Positions 8,103-17,470 are shown, counted from the stretch's first letter. The stretch is 58,700 bases of DNA from VRUE01 sp035997045 (GCA_035997045.1 DASYIY010000040.1:1-58700); one strand, 5' to 3'. Numbers and translations are program-made. Notes: a model not told the origin generated them from the letters alone.

Positions 8103-8914
8103 TGGATCTCGGGCTGAAGGGGCGCGCTTGCGTTGTCACCGGTGCCAGCCGCGGGATCGGCGCCGAGACCGCGCGGCTGCTCTGCACCGAGGGGGCAAAC
8201 GTGCTCCTCGTGGCGCGCAATGAGGAGCGCCTGCGCGCAGCGGCCGATGCGGCGACGGCCGGCGGAGTCGAGGCGGAAGGACAAGCCGAGGCCCTGCTCC
8301 TCGACATCACCGCCGAGGATGCCGGGGAGCGCATGCTCGAGGCAGCGACGGAGCATTTCGGCACTCTCGACGTCCTCGTCAACAACGCCGGCAGCGCCCA
8401 GTGGCGCGACCTCGACGATGTCCCCGACGAGGACTGGCGCGCCCAGTACGAGCTCAACGTGATCGCGCCGCTGCGGGCGATGCGCGCTGCCGCTCCGGCG
8501 ATGGCCAAGCGCGGCTGGGGCCGCATCGTCAACGTCTGCTCGACCGCCGGCAAGCGTCCCTCTTCGGCGATGCCCGAGTACTCGGTGGCGAAGGCGGCCG
8601 AGCTCTCGCTCTCGCGCCTCTTTGCCGACCGCTACGCGAAGAGCGGCGTCCTCGTCAACGCGATCTGCCCCGGCCCGGTCGAATCGGAGATGTGGATGGA
8701 GCCCGGCGGCCTGCTCGACCAGTCTCACGCGATGTCGGGGGCGGCGAGCCGCGAGGAGGCGCTGGCCACGGCAGGCGCCAAGCGCCCGATCGGCCGCCTC
8801 GCCGAAGCCGGCGAGATCGCCTCGGCGATCGTCTTCCTCTGCTCAGAGCGCTCCTCCTACGTCGCCGGCGCCGCCTGGTCCGTGGACGGCGGAACGGTTC
8901 AGGTGATCATTTGA
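8102..8914 (+). CDS. SDR family oxidoreductase
   Basis: 270 residues from ATG 8102-8104, which shares its A with the OsmC stop; the frame extension to 8033 is overlap only. TGASRGIG is the cofactor loop, LVNNAGSAQW the NNAG motif, Ser in NVCSTAG and YSVAKAAE (Tyr-x-x-x-Lys) complete the catalytic set. The C terminus SSYVAGAAWSVDGGTVQ is typical of FabG-like classical SDRs. The VESEMWMEPGGLLDQ region suggests the branch with a substrate-loop insertion. Substrate unknown. It is the last gene of the DUF1015 to SDR run. Confidence 0.88.
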   Translation: MDLGLKGRACVVTGASRGIGAETARLLCTEGANVLLVARNEERLRAAADAATAGGVEAEGQAEALLLDITAEDAGERMLEAATEHFGTLDVLVNNAGSAQWRDLDDVPDEDWRAQYELNVIAPLRAMRAAAPAMAKRGWGRIVNVCSTAGKRPSSAMPEYSVAKAAELSLSRLFADRYAKSGVLVNAICPGPVESEMWMEPGGLLDQSHAMSGAASREEALATAGAKRPIGRLAEAGEIASAIVFLCSERSSYVAGAAWSVDGGTVQVII

Positions 8915-8920
8915 GCGTGC

Positions 8921-8963
8921 GTGTGGCGACTTACCCGTCTATATGACGGGAAACTCGCCACAC
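8921..8963. repeat. Two-tier inverted repeat enclosing the Nudix start codon
   Basis: GTGTGGCGA (8921-8929) pairs with TCGCCACAC (8955-8963), and inside it CCCGTC (8934-8939) pairs with GACGGG (8945-8950), leaving the loop TATAT. The ATG of the Nudix gene (8943-8945) straddles loop and inner stem. It could be a translation-blocking hairpin or a DNA operator. Confidence 0.7.
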
Positions 8964-9458
8964 CCGGTCGAAGCCGCGGTCCTGCTGCCGCTCTACGGCT
9001 GGCCCGACGACGAGCCGGGGCTCGTCTTCACCGAGCGCCGGGCGGACATGCGGCGCCACGCGGGCGAGATCTCGTTTCCGGGTGGACGGCGCGATCCCGG
9101 CGACGCCGACCTCGGCGCGACGGCCCTGCGCGAGGCGCAGGAGGAGATCGGGCTCGACCCCGCCGCGGTCGAGCTGGGCGAAGAGCTGCCGGCGACCAAC
9201 ACCTTCGTCACCGGCTACCGCATCCACCCTTTCGTCGGTCGCATCCCCCACCCCAAGGAGCTCGACCTGCGACCAAACCCGGCCGAGGTCGAGACCGTGC
9301 TCACCTTCTCGCTGGACCTGCTGCGCGAGAGCTACGAGATCCGCCGCCTGGTCCGCCGCGAAGTGCCGATCCACACTCCTACCTACGAGATCGAAGGCCA
9401 CCTGATCTGGGGCGCCACCGCTCGCATCCTCAGCGACCTGCTGGACCGCCTCCGATAG
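8943..9458 (+). CDS. Nudix hydrolase, CoA pyrophosphatase-like
   Basis: 171 residues. The Nudix box runs from GGRRDPGD through TALREAQEEIGL (about residues 45-68), supplying the RE-x2-EE Mg-binding glutamates. The upstream RRADMRRHAGEISFPGG stretch is the extra signature of the CoA-diphosphatase group (NudL/Nudt7), which cleaves CoA and its esters to phosphopantetheine compounds. The position beside acyl-CoA enzymes is consistent but not proof. Its 3' end overlaps by 29 bases the 3' end of the convergent gene at 9430-9882. Confidence 0.88.
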   Translation: MTGNSPHPVEAAVLLPLYGWPDDEPGLVFTERRADMRRHAGEISFPGGRRDPGDADLGATALREAQEEIGLDPAAVELGEELPATNTFVTGYRIHPFVGRIPHPKELDLRPNPAEVETVLTFSLDLLRESYEIRRLVRREVPIHTPTYEIEGHLIWGATARILSDLLDRLR

Positions 9459-9882
9459 GCGCATCGACGATCTCGACGGGGATTCGCCAGGTCTTCGACG
9501 CCGTTTCCACCGCCGTGGAGCCACGGGCGAGAATCGCGGCGTCGACCGAGCCGTCGGCCTCGTAGACGAAGCGCCGCACCGGCGTTTCGACCAGACGTTC
9601 GAGGAAGCGCTCGAGCCGCGGGCCGTGAATCGCCCCGATGCTCTCCGGATCGCCGGTGGCAGAGCCGAGCAACCAGTAGACGACGGTGACATCGCCGACC
9701 AGCTCGAGCAGGGTGCCCGGCTGCTGCGGGTCGGCGAGCACGCCCTCGATCCCGGCCGCCTCGATCGCCTTGAGCCCCACGTCGCGCCGGCTGGTCCCCC
9801 GCACCTCCCAGCCCTGCTCGAGCAGCCGGCCTCCCAGCTCCCTGCCGCGGCAGCCGCAGCCGACGATCAGCGCTCGCGCCAA
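9430..9882 (-). CDS. Short NAD(P)-binding Rossmann protein
   Basis: 150 residues from TTG 9880-9882. The N terminus ALIVGCGCRGRELGGRLLEQGW is a dinucleotide-binding beta-alpha-beta unit (GxGxxG variant GCGCRG), and VYWLLGSATG and RRFVYEADG match later strands of extended SDR/epimerase proteins. It lacks the YxxxK catalytic block and is about 100 residues shorter than full epimerases, so it may bind a nucleotide without acting as a dehydrogenase. The HxlR gene ends six bases upstream, suggesting one transcript. The start is uncertain. Confidence 0.6.
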   Translation of the reverse strand: MARALIVGCGCRGRELGGRLLEQGWEVRGTSRRDVGLKAIEAAGIEGVLADPQQPGTLLELVGDVTVVYWLLGSATGDPESIGAIHGPRLERFLERLVETPVRRFVYEADGSVDAAILARGSTAVETASKTWRIPVEIVDAPIGGGPAGR

Positions 9883-9888
9883 GGTGGG

Positions 9889-10380
9889 CTAGGCGGCGCG
9901 GCGCTCGGCCGCCCACCGGCGCTGCTCGTCGGTCGCGCCCGGGCCGGGCCGGCTCTCGATGTTGCGCGGCTCTACTCCGCCGCCGCACTCCGAGCAGGTG
10001 GCAACCATGTGGAAGGCGTGGCCGCACTCGCGGTGCACCGTCTCCAGCGGCGCCCCCTCCGGACCGGTCGTGTAACGATCGCCCCAGCGCAGCAGCGCCA
10101 GCAGCACGGGCTGCAGGTCGAGCCCCTTCTCGGTGAGGCGGTACTCGAAGCGCTCGGGGTGCTCGCTGTAGCGGCGGCGCTCGACGATCCCCTCCTCGAC
10201 CAGCGTCGCTAGCCGTTGACTGAGCACGTTGCTCGCCACCCCCAACGACTCCTGGATCTCGTCGAAGCGACGGCGGCCAAGGAAGAGGTCGCGCAGCACG
10301 AGGACGGCCCAGCGCTCGCCGAGAAAAGAAAGCGGGCGGGCGATCGAGCAGTTGAGATCGGCGAACGCCTTGATTGCCAT
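9889..10380 (-). CDS. HxlR-family transcriptional regulator
   Basis: 163 residues. The winged-helix HxlR domain covers residues 1-105: CSIARPLSFLGERWAVLVLRD, FDEIQESLGVASNVLSQRLATL and the wing RRYSEHPERFEYRLTEKG are diagnostic. A second part contains HRECGHAFHMVATCSECGG, a short Cys/His segment that may bind metal. HxlR proteins respond to electrophiles or drugs, often through cysteines. The gene diverges from a drug exporter across 88 bases containing an 11-bp palindrome. The -10 box TAGACT (10388-10393) lies 7 bases from the ATG and the -35 TTGCAA lies inside the palindrome, so autorepression is likely. Confidence 0.93.
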   Translation of the reverse strand: MAIKAFADLNCSIARPLSFLGERWAVLVLRDLFLGRRRFDEIQESLGVASNVLSQRLATLVEEGIVERRRYSEHPERFEYRLTEKGLDLQPVLLALLRWGDRYTTGPEGAPLETVHRECGHAFHMVATCSECGGGVEPRNIESRPGPGATDEQRRWAAERRAA

Positions 10381-10387
10381 GGCAACC

Positions 10388-10415
10388 AGTCTAACCAGTG
10401 ACTTTCCTTTTGCAA
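10388..10415 (-). promoter_or_regulatory. hxlR promoter
   Basis: Read on the minus strand, TTGCAA (10410-10415), a 16-base spacer and TAGACT (10388-10393) precede the ATG by 7 bases, implying a leaderless or nearly leaderless mRNA. The -35 element coincides with the outer half of the palindromic operator. Confidence 0.5.
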
Positions 10416-10442
10416 GTCAAGTTTGCTACCGTGACTTGCAAA
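10409..10442. promoter_or_regulatory. Palindromic operator for the HxlR/exporter pair
   Basis: TTTGCAAGTCA (10409-10419) and TGACTTGCAAA (10432-10442) form a perfect 11-bp inverted repeat with a 12-base centre. A further half site TTGCAAG follows at 10444-10450. A TACCGT box (10427-10432) inside it may be the -10 of the exporter. Position and symmetry fit an HxlR dimer site controlling both genes. Confidence 0.7.
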
Positions 10443-10468
10443 TTGCAAGCCAGCGGATTGGAGCGGCA

Positions 10469-11869
10469 ATGGAACGGCGTTGGAAGATCCTCCTGATCAC
10501 CTCGGTAGGCCTGTTCATGGCAAGCCTCGACCTCTTCATCGTCAATATCGCCTTCCCCGACCTGGCGCGCGATTTCGACGGTGCCTCGCTGCCCGACCTC
10601 TCCTGGGTGCTGAACGCCTACGCGATCGTCTTCGCCGCCCTGCTCGTGCCGGCCGGACGCATCGCCGACCGGGTCGGGCGCAAGCGCGTCTTCATCGCCG
10701 GGCTGCTGCTCTTCTCGGTCGCTTCGGCCCTCTGCGCGATCGCCCCCTCGGTCGAAGTGCTGGTGGCTGCCCGGGTGCTGCAGGCCGCGGGCGGCGCGAT
10801 GATGCTGCCCACCACCTTGGGCTTGATCCTGCCCGCCTTTCCGCTCGAGCAGCGACCCCTGGCGATCGGCATCTGGTCGGCGGTCGGCGGCGTCGCCGCG
10901 GCGCTCGGCCCGCCGATCGGCGGCCTCCTGGTGCAGTTGAGCTGGCGCTGGATCTTCGTCGTCAACGTGCCGATCGGCATCGTCACCGCAATCGTCGCGA
11001 TGCGAGCGCTGGACGAGGTTCGCGAACCGGAGGACGGGCGTCCCGACCTGCTCGGCGCGGCGGAGCTGGCGCTCGGCATCGCCCTGCTCACGCTAGGCAT
11101 CGTCAAGGGCCCCGAGTGGGGCTGGGCCGACCCGCGCTCGCTAGCGGCATTCGTCGGCTCGGTCGGGCTCGTCGTCGCCTTCCTCTTCCGCTCCGCCCAT
11201 CACCATGCCCCGGTGATCGAGCTGCCGCTGCTGCGGGTCCGCTCCTTTGCCCTGGCCAACCTCGCCGCCGCCGTCTTCTTCGCCGGCTTCGGCGCGATGC
11301 TGCTCTCCGGCGTGCTGCTGCTGACCGAAGTCTGGGGCTACTCGGCGCTCAGAGCCGGGTTGGCCCTCTCGCCGGGTCCGCTGACCGCCGCGATCTTTGC
11401 CGTGCCTTCCGGCCGGCTCGGCGGCCGGATCGGACAGCGCCCGGTGGTGGCGGCCGGCGGCCTCACCTTCGCAACCGGCTTCGCGGTGATCCTCGCAACC
11501 GTCGGCAGCGATCCGGCCTACGCGTCGAGCTTCCTGCCGGGCTTCGTCCTCGGTGGGGCCGGCGTCGGCATGGTGCTGGGAGCCCTTCCCGCCGCGGCGA
11601 CCGCGGCGCTGCCCGCCTCGCGCTTCGCGACGGGCACGGCGGTCTTCGGGATGGCGCGCCAGCTCGGATCGGCAATCGGCGTGGCGGTGCTGATTGCGCT
11701 GCTCAACGACACCACCGGCGGTGACCTGCTCGCGGGTCTGCAGCGCGGCTGGGCGTTTGCACTTGGCGCCGGTCTCGCGACCGCGGCATTGGCCCTTTGC
11801 TTCGGCCCCGTCGGCTCCCGCGCCCTCCGCACGGCACCCTCGCCAATCCCACAGAGCGAGGCGGCCTAG
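10469..11869 (+). CDS. MFS drug exporter, DHA2 (EmrB/QacA) type
   Basis: 466 residues from ATG 10469-10471; the longer frame from 10229 is antisense to hxlR. Fourteen hydrophobic segments are visible, as in proton-driven DHA2 exporters. LDLFIVNIAFPDLARDF is the D1 motif of helix 1, GRIADRVGRKRVFIAG is the loop 2-3 motif A, and GGLLVQLSWRWIFVVNVPIG is the helix 5 motif C region. Exporters of this kind pump lipophilic drugs. The divergent HxlR gene and shared palindrome indicate induction by a compound sensed by HxlR. Confidence 0.93.
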   Translation: MERRWKILLITSVGLFMASLDLFIVNIAFPDLARDFDGASLPDLSWVLNAYAIVFAALLVPAGRIADRVGRKRVFIAGLLLFSVASALCAIAPSVEVLVAARVLQAAGGAMMLPTTLGLILPAFPLEQRPLAIGIWSAVGGVAAALGPPIGGLLVQLSWRWIFVVNVPIGIVTAIVAMRALDEVREPEDGRPDLLGAAELALGIALLTLGIVKGPEWGWADPRSLAAFVGSVGLVVAFLFRSAHHHAPVIELPLLRVRSFALANLAAAVFFAGFGAMLLSGVLLLTEVWGYSALRAGLALSPGPLTAAIFAVPSGRLGGRIGQRPVVAAGGLTFATGFAVILATVGSDPAYASSFLPGFVLGGAGVGMVLGALPAAATAALPASRFATGTAVFGMARQLGSAIGVAVLIALLNDTTGGDLLAGLQRGWAFALGAGLATAALALCFGPVGSRALRTAPSPIPQSEAA

Positions 11870-11875
11870 GCGTGG

Positions 11876-12169
11876 CTAGGTCGCTTCGAAGCCACGGCGG
11901 TGGCGCAGGCGCTCGAGCTCCTCGGCGGCGACCTCGTCGCGCAGCTCCTGCTCGTTGCGTTCGGCGGCCCCGCGCCGCCGGCGCATCTCGTTCTGCGCCT
12001 CGAGCATCTGCTGCACGTCGTCGACCTCGTTTTGGACCTCGAGTTCGGGCGAGCGGGTCGGCTTCCAGTCGAGCAATTCGGCGTTGTTGCCGGTGTAGAA
12101 GTGCTCGAGCACGAACAGCACGCCAACCAAGAGCAGCACCATGCCGACGGTTCCGAGGACGAAGACCAC
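11876..12169 (-). CDS. Small membrane protein with charged coiled-coil tail
   Basis: 97 residues from GTG 12167-12169. A strongly hydrophobic N terminus (VVFVLGTVGMVLLLVGVLFVL) is followed by a charged helix rich in E, R and Q (VQNEVDDVQQMLEAQNEM onward) that should form a coiled coil in the cytoplasm. The GTG was preferred over the upstream ATG at 12250 because TATCCT lies 7 bases before it and because the longer form would read through the divergent thiolase gene. Function unknown. Confidence 0.55.
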   Translation of the reverse strand: MVFVLGTVGMVLLLVGVLFVLEHFYTGNNAELLDWKPTRSPELEVQNEVDDVQQMLEAQNEMRRRRGAAERNEQELRDEVAAEELERLRHRRGFEAT

Positions 12170-12176
12170 GGAACCA

Positions 12177-12208
12177 AGGATACGCCCGCGGCGCCCGTCC
12201 CCTTTAAT
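12177..12208. promoter_or_regulatory. Divergent leaderless-type promoters
   Basis: Minus strand: TATCCT (12177-12182) sits 7 bases from the GTG of the small membrane protein. Plus strand: TTTAAT (12203-12208) sits 7 bases from the GTG of the thiolase. No good -35 hexamers are visible. Confidence 0.45.
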
Positions 12209-12215
12209 CCCGCGA

Positions 12216-13415
<1,200 letters not shown>

Positions 13416-13457
13416 GTAAAGCCGGCTGGAGACGTCTGAGGTAGCCTCGCCGGTCGA

Positions 13458-14252
13458 ATGACGGCCACTCTCCGAGAGCTTGCGAGCGTCGATGGCACGA
13501 TCTCACCGACCGGCGAGGCAATGGTGCCCCTGAAGGACGATGGGCTCTACCGAGGCGACGGAGCTTTCGAGGTGATCCGGCTCTACGAGGGAACGCCGTT
13601 TGCGCTGGTCGACCATCTCGACCGGCTTGAGCGCAGCGCCTCAGCCATCGAGCTCGAGTTCGACCGGCCCGCGCTGGAGAGTGAGATCGAGGCGCTGCTG
13701 ACGGAGCTCGGCGACGCCGACGGGCAACTGCGCCTGATCGTCACCCGCGGTGGCCGCCGCCTCGCGATGACCGAGCCGATCCCGGCCCACGCGGACACGG
13801 TCCGCGTCGCCACGGTCACCTACTGCCCGACGGTGATCCTCAACGGGGTCAAGTCACTTTCCTACGCCGCCAACATGCAGTCGACCCGCCTCGCCAAGGC
13901 TCGGGGTGCTGACGAGGCCGTGCTGGTGCAGCCCGACGGCATCGTGCTCGAGCCGCCGACCTCCGCGATCTTCTGGGTCTCGCCGCAGGGCGCGCTGCGC
14001 ACCCCCGCCCTCGAGAACGGCGTACTCGAGTCGATCACCCGCGACCGCCTGGTCAAGGCCCTGGACGTCGAAGAGGGCGCCTGGCCGGTGGCCGACCTTC
14101 GCTCTGCGAAAGAGGCCTTCCTCGCCTCGACCACGCGCGAGATCCAGGCCGTGGCAGCAATCGATGGCACCAATCTTCCCGAGGCCCCCGGCCCCCGCAC
14201 CCGCGAGGCCCAGGCGGCGTTCAAAGAGACGCTGGGCCGGGAACTTCAATGA
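13458..14252 (+). CDS. Class IV aminotransferase
   Basis: 264 residues. The fold-type IV PLP family includes branched-chain and D-amino-acid aminotransferases and aminodeoxychorismate lyase. The N-terminal DGLYRGDGAFEVIRLYEGTPF carries the R/GD motif, the Lys in NGVKSLSYAANMQ is the PLP-binding lysine, and DEAVLVQPDGIVLEPPTSAIFWV is the substrate/phosphate-binding loop region. Length is slightly below that of BCAT (about 300), closer to PabC or D-amino-acid aminotransferase. The substrate is therefore open. It is placed between thiolase and acyl-CoA dehydrogenase. Confidence 0.85.
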   Translation: MTATLRELASVDGTISPTGEAMVPLKDDGLYRGDGAFEVIRLYEGTPFALVDHLDRLERSASAIELEFDRPALESEIEALLTELGDADGQLRLIVTRGGRRLAMTEPIPAHADTVRVATVTYCPTVILNGVKSLSYAANMQSTRLAKARGADEAVLVQPDGIVLEPPTSAIFWVSPQGALRTPALENGVLESITRDRLVKALDVEEGAWPVADLRSAKEAFLASTTREIQAVAAIDGTNLPEAPGPRTREAQAAFKETLGRELQ

Positions 14253-14261
14253 ACGATAGGG

Positions 14262-14312
14262 CGAACTGCATCAAATTCCAGGCCTGGCAGGCCGGAAATT
14301 CGATGCAGTTCG
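14262..14312. repeat. 51-base imperfect hairpin upstream of the acyl-CoA dehydrogenase
   Basis: CGAACTGCATC (14262-14272) pairs perfectly with GATGCAGTTCG (14302-14312). Pairing continues inward (AATT 14274-14277 with AATT 14297-14300, then GGCCT 14281-14285 with AGGCC 14289-14293) with single mismatches. No U-run follows, so a simple intrinsic terminator is unlikely. An operator or an RNA structure in the leader of the 14340 gene is possible. Confidence 0.75.
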
Positions 14313-14339
14313 GACGAGACCGAGAAAGCAAGGGGTGAG

Positions 14340-15509
14340 ATGGACTTCCAGTTGAGCGACGAGCAGCGGCTGATCTCCGAAACGGCGCGGGACTTCGCCG
14401 ATGGCGTAATCGCGCCGCGGGTCAAAGAGAACGACCGCGCCGCGCGCTTCGACCGCGAGCTTGCCAGCAAGCTCGGTGAGGTCGGCTACCTCGGCGCACC
14501 CGTCGCCGAGCAGTACGGCGGCCGCGGGCTCGACTACCTCGGCTACGGCCTGATCGTCGAACAGGTCGGCCGCGCCGACTCCTCCGCCCGCACCGTCGTC
14601 TCCGTGCAGACCTCGCTGGTCGCCGGCTCGATCGAGAAGTGGGGGACCGAGGAGCAGAAGCAGAAGTGGCTGCCCCGCCTCTGTTCTGGCGAGGCGCTGG
14701 GCTGCTTCGGCCTGACCGAGCCCGACACCGGCTCCGACGCCGCCAACCTGCGCACCCGGGCGACCAAGACCGACTCGGGCTGGTCGATCAGCGGCCAGAA
14801 GATGTGGATCTCGCTCGCCAACTTCTCCGAGGTGGCGCTGATCTTCGCCCAGACCGACCCGGAGAAGAAGCACAAAGGCCTCGCCTGTTTCCTCGTCCCC
14901 TGCGACAGCGAGGGCTTCACCACGCAGGAGATCCACGGCAAGCTCGGCCTGCGCTCCTCCGACACCGGCGAGATCTCGCTCGACGGCGTCGAGGTCGGCG
15001 AGGACGCAATGCTCGGCGAGATCGGCGACGGCTTCAAGGTCGCGATGAGCGCCCTCGACAACGGCCGCTACAGCGTCGCCGCCGGTTGCGTCGGCATCTG
15101 CGAAGGCTGCGTCGAAGCGTCGGTGACCTACGCCAAGGAGCGCAAGCAGTTCGGCGTCCCCCTCGCCCGCTTCCAGCTGGTCCAGGAGATGATCGCCGAC
15201 ATGATCCTCAAGCGTGACGCCAGCCGGATGCTGGTCTACCGCGCCGGCGTGCTCAAGGACGAAGGCAAGCCGAACACCACCGAGACCTCGGTGGCCAAGC
15301 TCTACGCGACCGAGTCGGCGGTCGAATGCGCCAACCTGGCGATCCAGGTCCACGGCGGCGCCGGCTACGTCGACGACTACCCGGTCGAGCGCTACCTGCG
15401 CGACGCCCGCGTCACCACGCTCTACGAGGGCACCTCGCAGATCCAGAAGATGATCATCGGCCGCGCCGCGACCGGGATCAACGCGATGACCCCGATGGTG
15501 GCCGAGTAG
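14340..15509 (+). CDS. Acyl-CoA dehydrogenase
   Basis: 389 residues. The flavoenzyme oxidises acyl-CoA to enoyl-CoA, passing electrons to ETF. Signatures: CFGLTEPDTGSDAANLRT (first ACAD signature, FAD/substrate), a central GDGFKVAMSALDNGRYSVAAG, and the C-terminal QVHGGAGYVDDYPVERYLRD block followed by YEGTSQIQKMIIGRA, which contains the catalytic Glu of short-chain enzymes. The length is that of butyryl/short-chain dehydrogenases. The enoyl-CoA hydratase begins four bases after the stop region, so the genes form one unit. Confidence 0.94.
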   Translation: MDFQLSDEQRLISETARDFADGVIAPRVKENDRAARFDRELASKLGEVGYLGAPVAEQYGGRGLDYLGYGLIVEQVGRADSSARTVVSVQTSLVAGSIEKWGTEEQKQKWLPRLCSGEALGCFGLTEPDTGSDAANLRTRATKTDSGWSISGQKMWISLANFSEVALIFAQTDPEKKHKGLACFLVPCDSEGFTTQEIHGKLGLRSSDTGEISLDGVEVGEDAMLGEIGDGFKVAMSALDNGRYSVAAGCVGICEGCVEASVTYAKERKQFGVPLARFQLVQEMIADMILKRDASRMLVYRAGVLKDEGKPNTTETSVAKLYATESAVECANLAIQVHGGAGYVDDYPVERYLRDARVTTLYEGTSQIQKMIIGRAATGINAMTPMVAE

Positions 15510-15512
15510 CCC

Positions 15513-16283
15513 TTGGCGGAGCTGGTCGAGAGCTCCCGCGACGGCCACGTCGCCCTGCTTCGCCTCAACCGGCCGGAGGCGCGAAACGCGCTCTCGCCGG
15601 AGCTGATGGAGCAGATCGCGGCCGAGCTCGAGCGCCTCGACCCCGACCCCGAGGTGCGCTGCGTCGTCGTCGCCGGCTCTGAGAAGGTCTTCGCGGCCGG
15701 CGCCGACATCAAGGCGATGAGCGAACGCTCCTTCGCCGAGGCACTGCGCCACCCGGCGGCGTCCTTCTGGCGCCGCCTCGCCGCGATCAAGACACCGACG
15801 ATCGCCGCCGTCTCCGGCTACGCCCTTGGTGGCGGCTGCGAGCTGGCGCTCGCCTGCGACATGATCGTCGCCGCCATGGGGGCGACCTTCGGCCAGCCGG
15901 AGATCAACCTCGGAATCATTCCCGGCGGCGGCGGCAGCCAGCGCCTCGCCCGCGTCCTCGGCAAGCAGCGGGCGATGGAGCTCGTGCTGACCGGCCGCCG
16001 TTTCGATGCCGCCGAGGCGGCGGCGTTGGGACTCGTCAACAAGGTCGTGCCGGACGACCACTGGCTGGAGGAGGCGATGGCCCTCGCCAAGGAGGTCGCT
16101 GAAAAGCCGCCGATCGCCGCCCGGCTCGCCAAGCAGGCGGTCCTCGTCGCCGAGGAGACCGCCCTCTCCCCCGGGGTCGAGAACGAGCGCCGCCTCTACG
16201 AGCTGGCGATGGCGACCGAGGACCGGGTCGAGGGCATGACCGCCTTCCTCGAGAAGCGCGAGCCGAAGTTCGAGGGCCGTTGA
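15513..16283 (+). CDS. Enoyl-CoA hydratase/crotonase
   Basis: 256 residues from TTG 15513-15515. Hydrates trans-2-enoyl-CoA. FAAGADIKAM forms the first half of the oxyanion hole, ALGGGCELALACD the second with one catalytic Glu in the helix after GGG, and QPEINLGIIPGGGGSQRL carries the second catalytic glutamate region. Length and motif order are those of short-chain crotonases. It overlaps the next gene by four bases. Confidence 0.93.
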   Translation: MAELVESSRDGHVALLRLNRPEARNALSPELMEQIAAELERLDPDPEVRCVVVAGSEKVFAAGADIKAMSERSFAEALRHPAASFWRRLAAIKTPTIAAVSGYALGGGCELALACDMIVAAMGATFGQPEINLGIIPGGGGSQRLARVLGKQRAMELVLTGRRFDAAEAAALGLVNKVVPDDHWLEEAMALAKEVAEKPPIAARLAKQAVLVAEETALSPGVENERRLYELAMATEDRVEGMTAFLEKREPKFEGR

Positions 16284-17470
16284 ACGTCGAGCGCATCGGA
16301 GTCGTCGGTGCGGGCACGATGGGCGCCGGCATCGCGCAGATCGCCGCGCTGGGCGGCTACGAGACCCGGCTCTACGACCCGATCCCGGCAGCACTCGAGT
16401 CGGGCCTGGAGAAGCTGAATGCGTCCCTGACCAAGGGCGCGGCGAAGGGGCTTTGGAGCAAGGCCGAAGCCGATGCGGCGCGGGACCGGGCGGGCGGAGC
16501 CCACAGCCTCGCCGACCTCGCCGAATGCGACCTGGTGGTCGAGGCCGCGCCCGAGGACCTGGGCTTGAAGCGCAAGCTGTTCGCGGCGCTTGCCGAGGCC
16601 TGCGGCCCGGAGACGATCCTCGCCAGCAACACCTCATCGCTGCCGGTCACCGCGATCGCCGCCCTGGTCCCAGGCCGCGAGCGCGTCGTCGGCATGCACT
16701 TCTTCAACCCGCCAGCGCTGATGAAGCTGGTCGAGGTGGTCGCCACCGAGGAGGCTGCGAGCGAGGCGCTGGACGCGACCGCGGAGGTGGGCAAACGGAT
16801 GGGGCGCACGCCGATCCGTGCCAAGGACAGCCCCGGGTTCATCGCCAACCGCCTCGCCCGCCCCTTCACCCTCGAGTCGCTGCGAATGCTCGCCGGCGGC
16901 GTGGCCGACGCCGGGACGATCGACCGTGTCTGCCGCCTCGGCGGCGGCTTCCGCATGGGCCCGTTCGAGCTGATCGACCTGATCGGCCTCGACGTCAACC
17001 TCAGCGTCGCCCGCTCCTTCTACGCCCAGGGCGACGAACCGGAGCGTTGGCGGCCGAGCAGGATCCAGGAAGAGCTCGTCGCCGCGGGAAACCTCGGACG
17101 CAAGAGCGGGCATGGTTTCTACGGCTACAGCGACGGCAATCGCCGCGCACCCGATCCCGAACTCGAGATCGAGGCACCCACCCTCGACCCCGAGCAGCTG
17201 GCAAAAATCGATCCCGCCGCGCCCGCGATCCTCCCCCGTCTTTTCGCCCAGATCGCAAACGAGGCGGCCTTCGCGCTCGAAGAGGAAATCGGCTCGCCCA
17301 CCGACATGGACACCGCGATGCGGCTCGGCTTCAACTGGCCGCGCGGGCCGCTCGAACTGACCGAGCTGATCGGCCCCGGGCGCGCCGTGGCGCTGCTCGA
17401 AGAGCTGCGCGAGCGCCACGGCGAGGCGTACCGGCCCGCACCGCGACTGCTTGCCGCGGCGGGAACATAG
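16280..17470 (+). CDS. 3-hydroxyacyl-CoA dehydrogenase with two C-terminal domains
   Basis: 396 residues from TTG 16280-16282, overlapping the crotonase stop. The N-terminal Rossmann domain shows GVVGAGTMGAGIAQI (NAD binding); SNTSSLPVTAIA and VVGMHFFNPPALMKLVEVV hold the catalytic His with its Asn/Ser partners. The usual 3HCDH C-terminal domain (GPFELIDLIGLDVN) is followed by a second copy (RGPLELTELIGPGRA), making the protein about 110 residues longer than 3-hydroxybutyryl-CoA dehydrogenase and more like PaaH-type enzymes. This completes the dehydrogenase-hydratase-dehydrogenase-thiolase set of beta-oxidation. Confidence 0.92.
   Translation: MNVERIGVVGAGTMGAGIAQIAALGGYETRLYDPIPAALESGLEKLNASLTKGAAKGLWSKAEADAARDRAGGAHSLADLAECDLVVEAAPEDLGLKRKLFAALAEACGPETILASNTSSLPVTAIAALVPGRERVVGMHFFNPPALMKLVEVVATEEAASEALDATAEVGKRMGRTPIRAKDSPGFIANRLARPFTLESLRMLAGGVADAGTIDRVCRLGGGFRMGPFELIDLIGLDVNLSVARSFYAQGDEPERWRPSRIQEELVAAGNLGRKSGHGFYGYSDGNRRAPDPELEIEAPTLDPEQLAKIDPAAPAILPRLFAQIANEAAFALEEEIGSPTDMDTAMRLGFNWPRGPLELTELIGPGRAVALLEELRERHGEAYRPAPRLLAAAGT

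Noticed and set aside
14271..16637. A 788-codon open frame on the minus strand
   Set aside because: It runs antisense to three clear acyl-CoA enzyme genes with perfect motifs; long antisense frames are expected in DNA of this GC content, and its translation is low-complexity.
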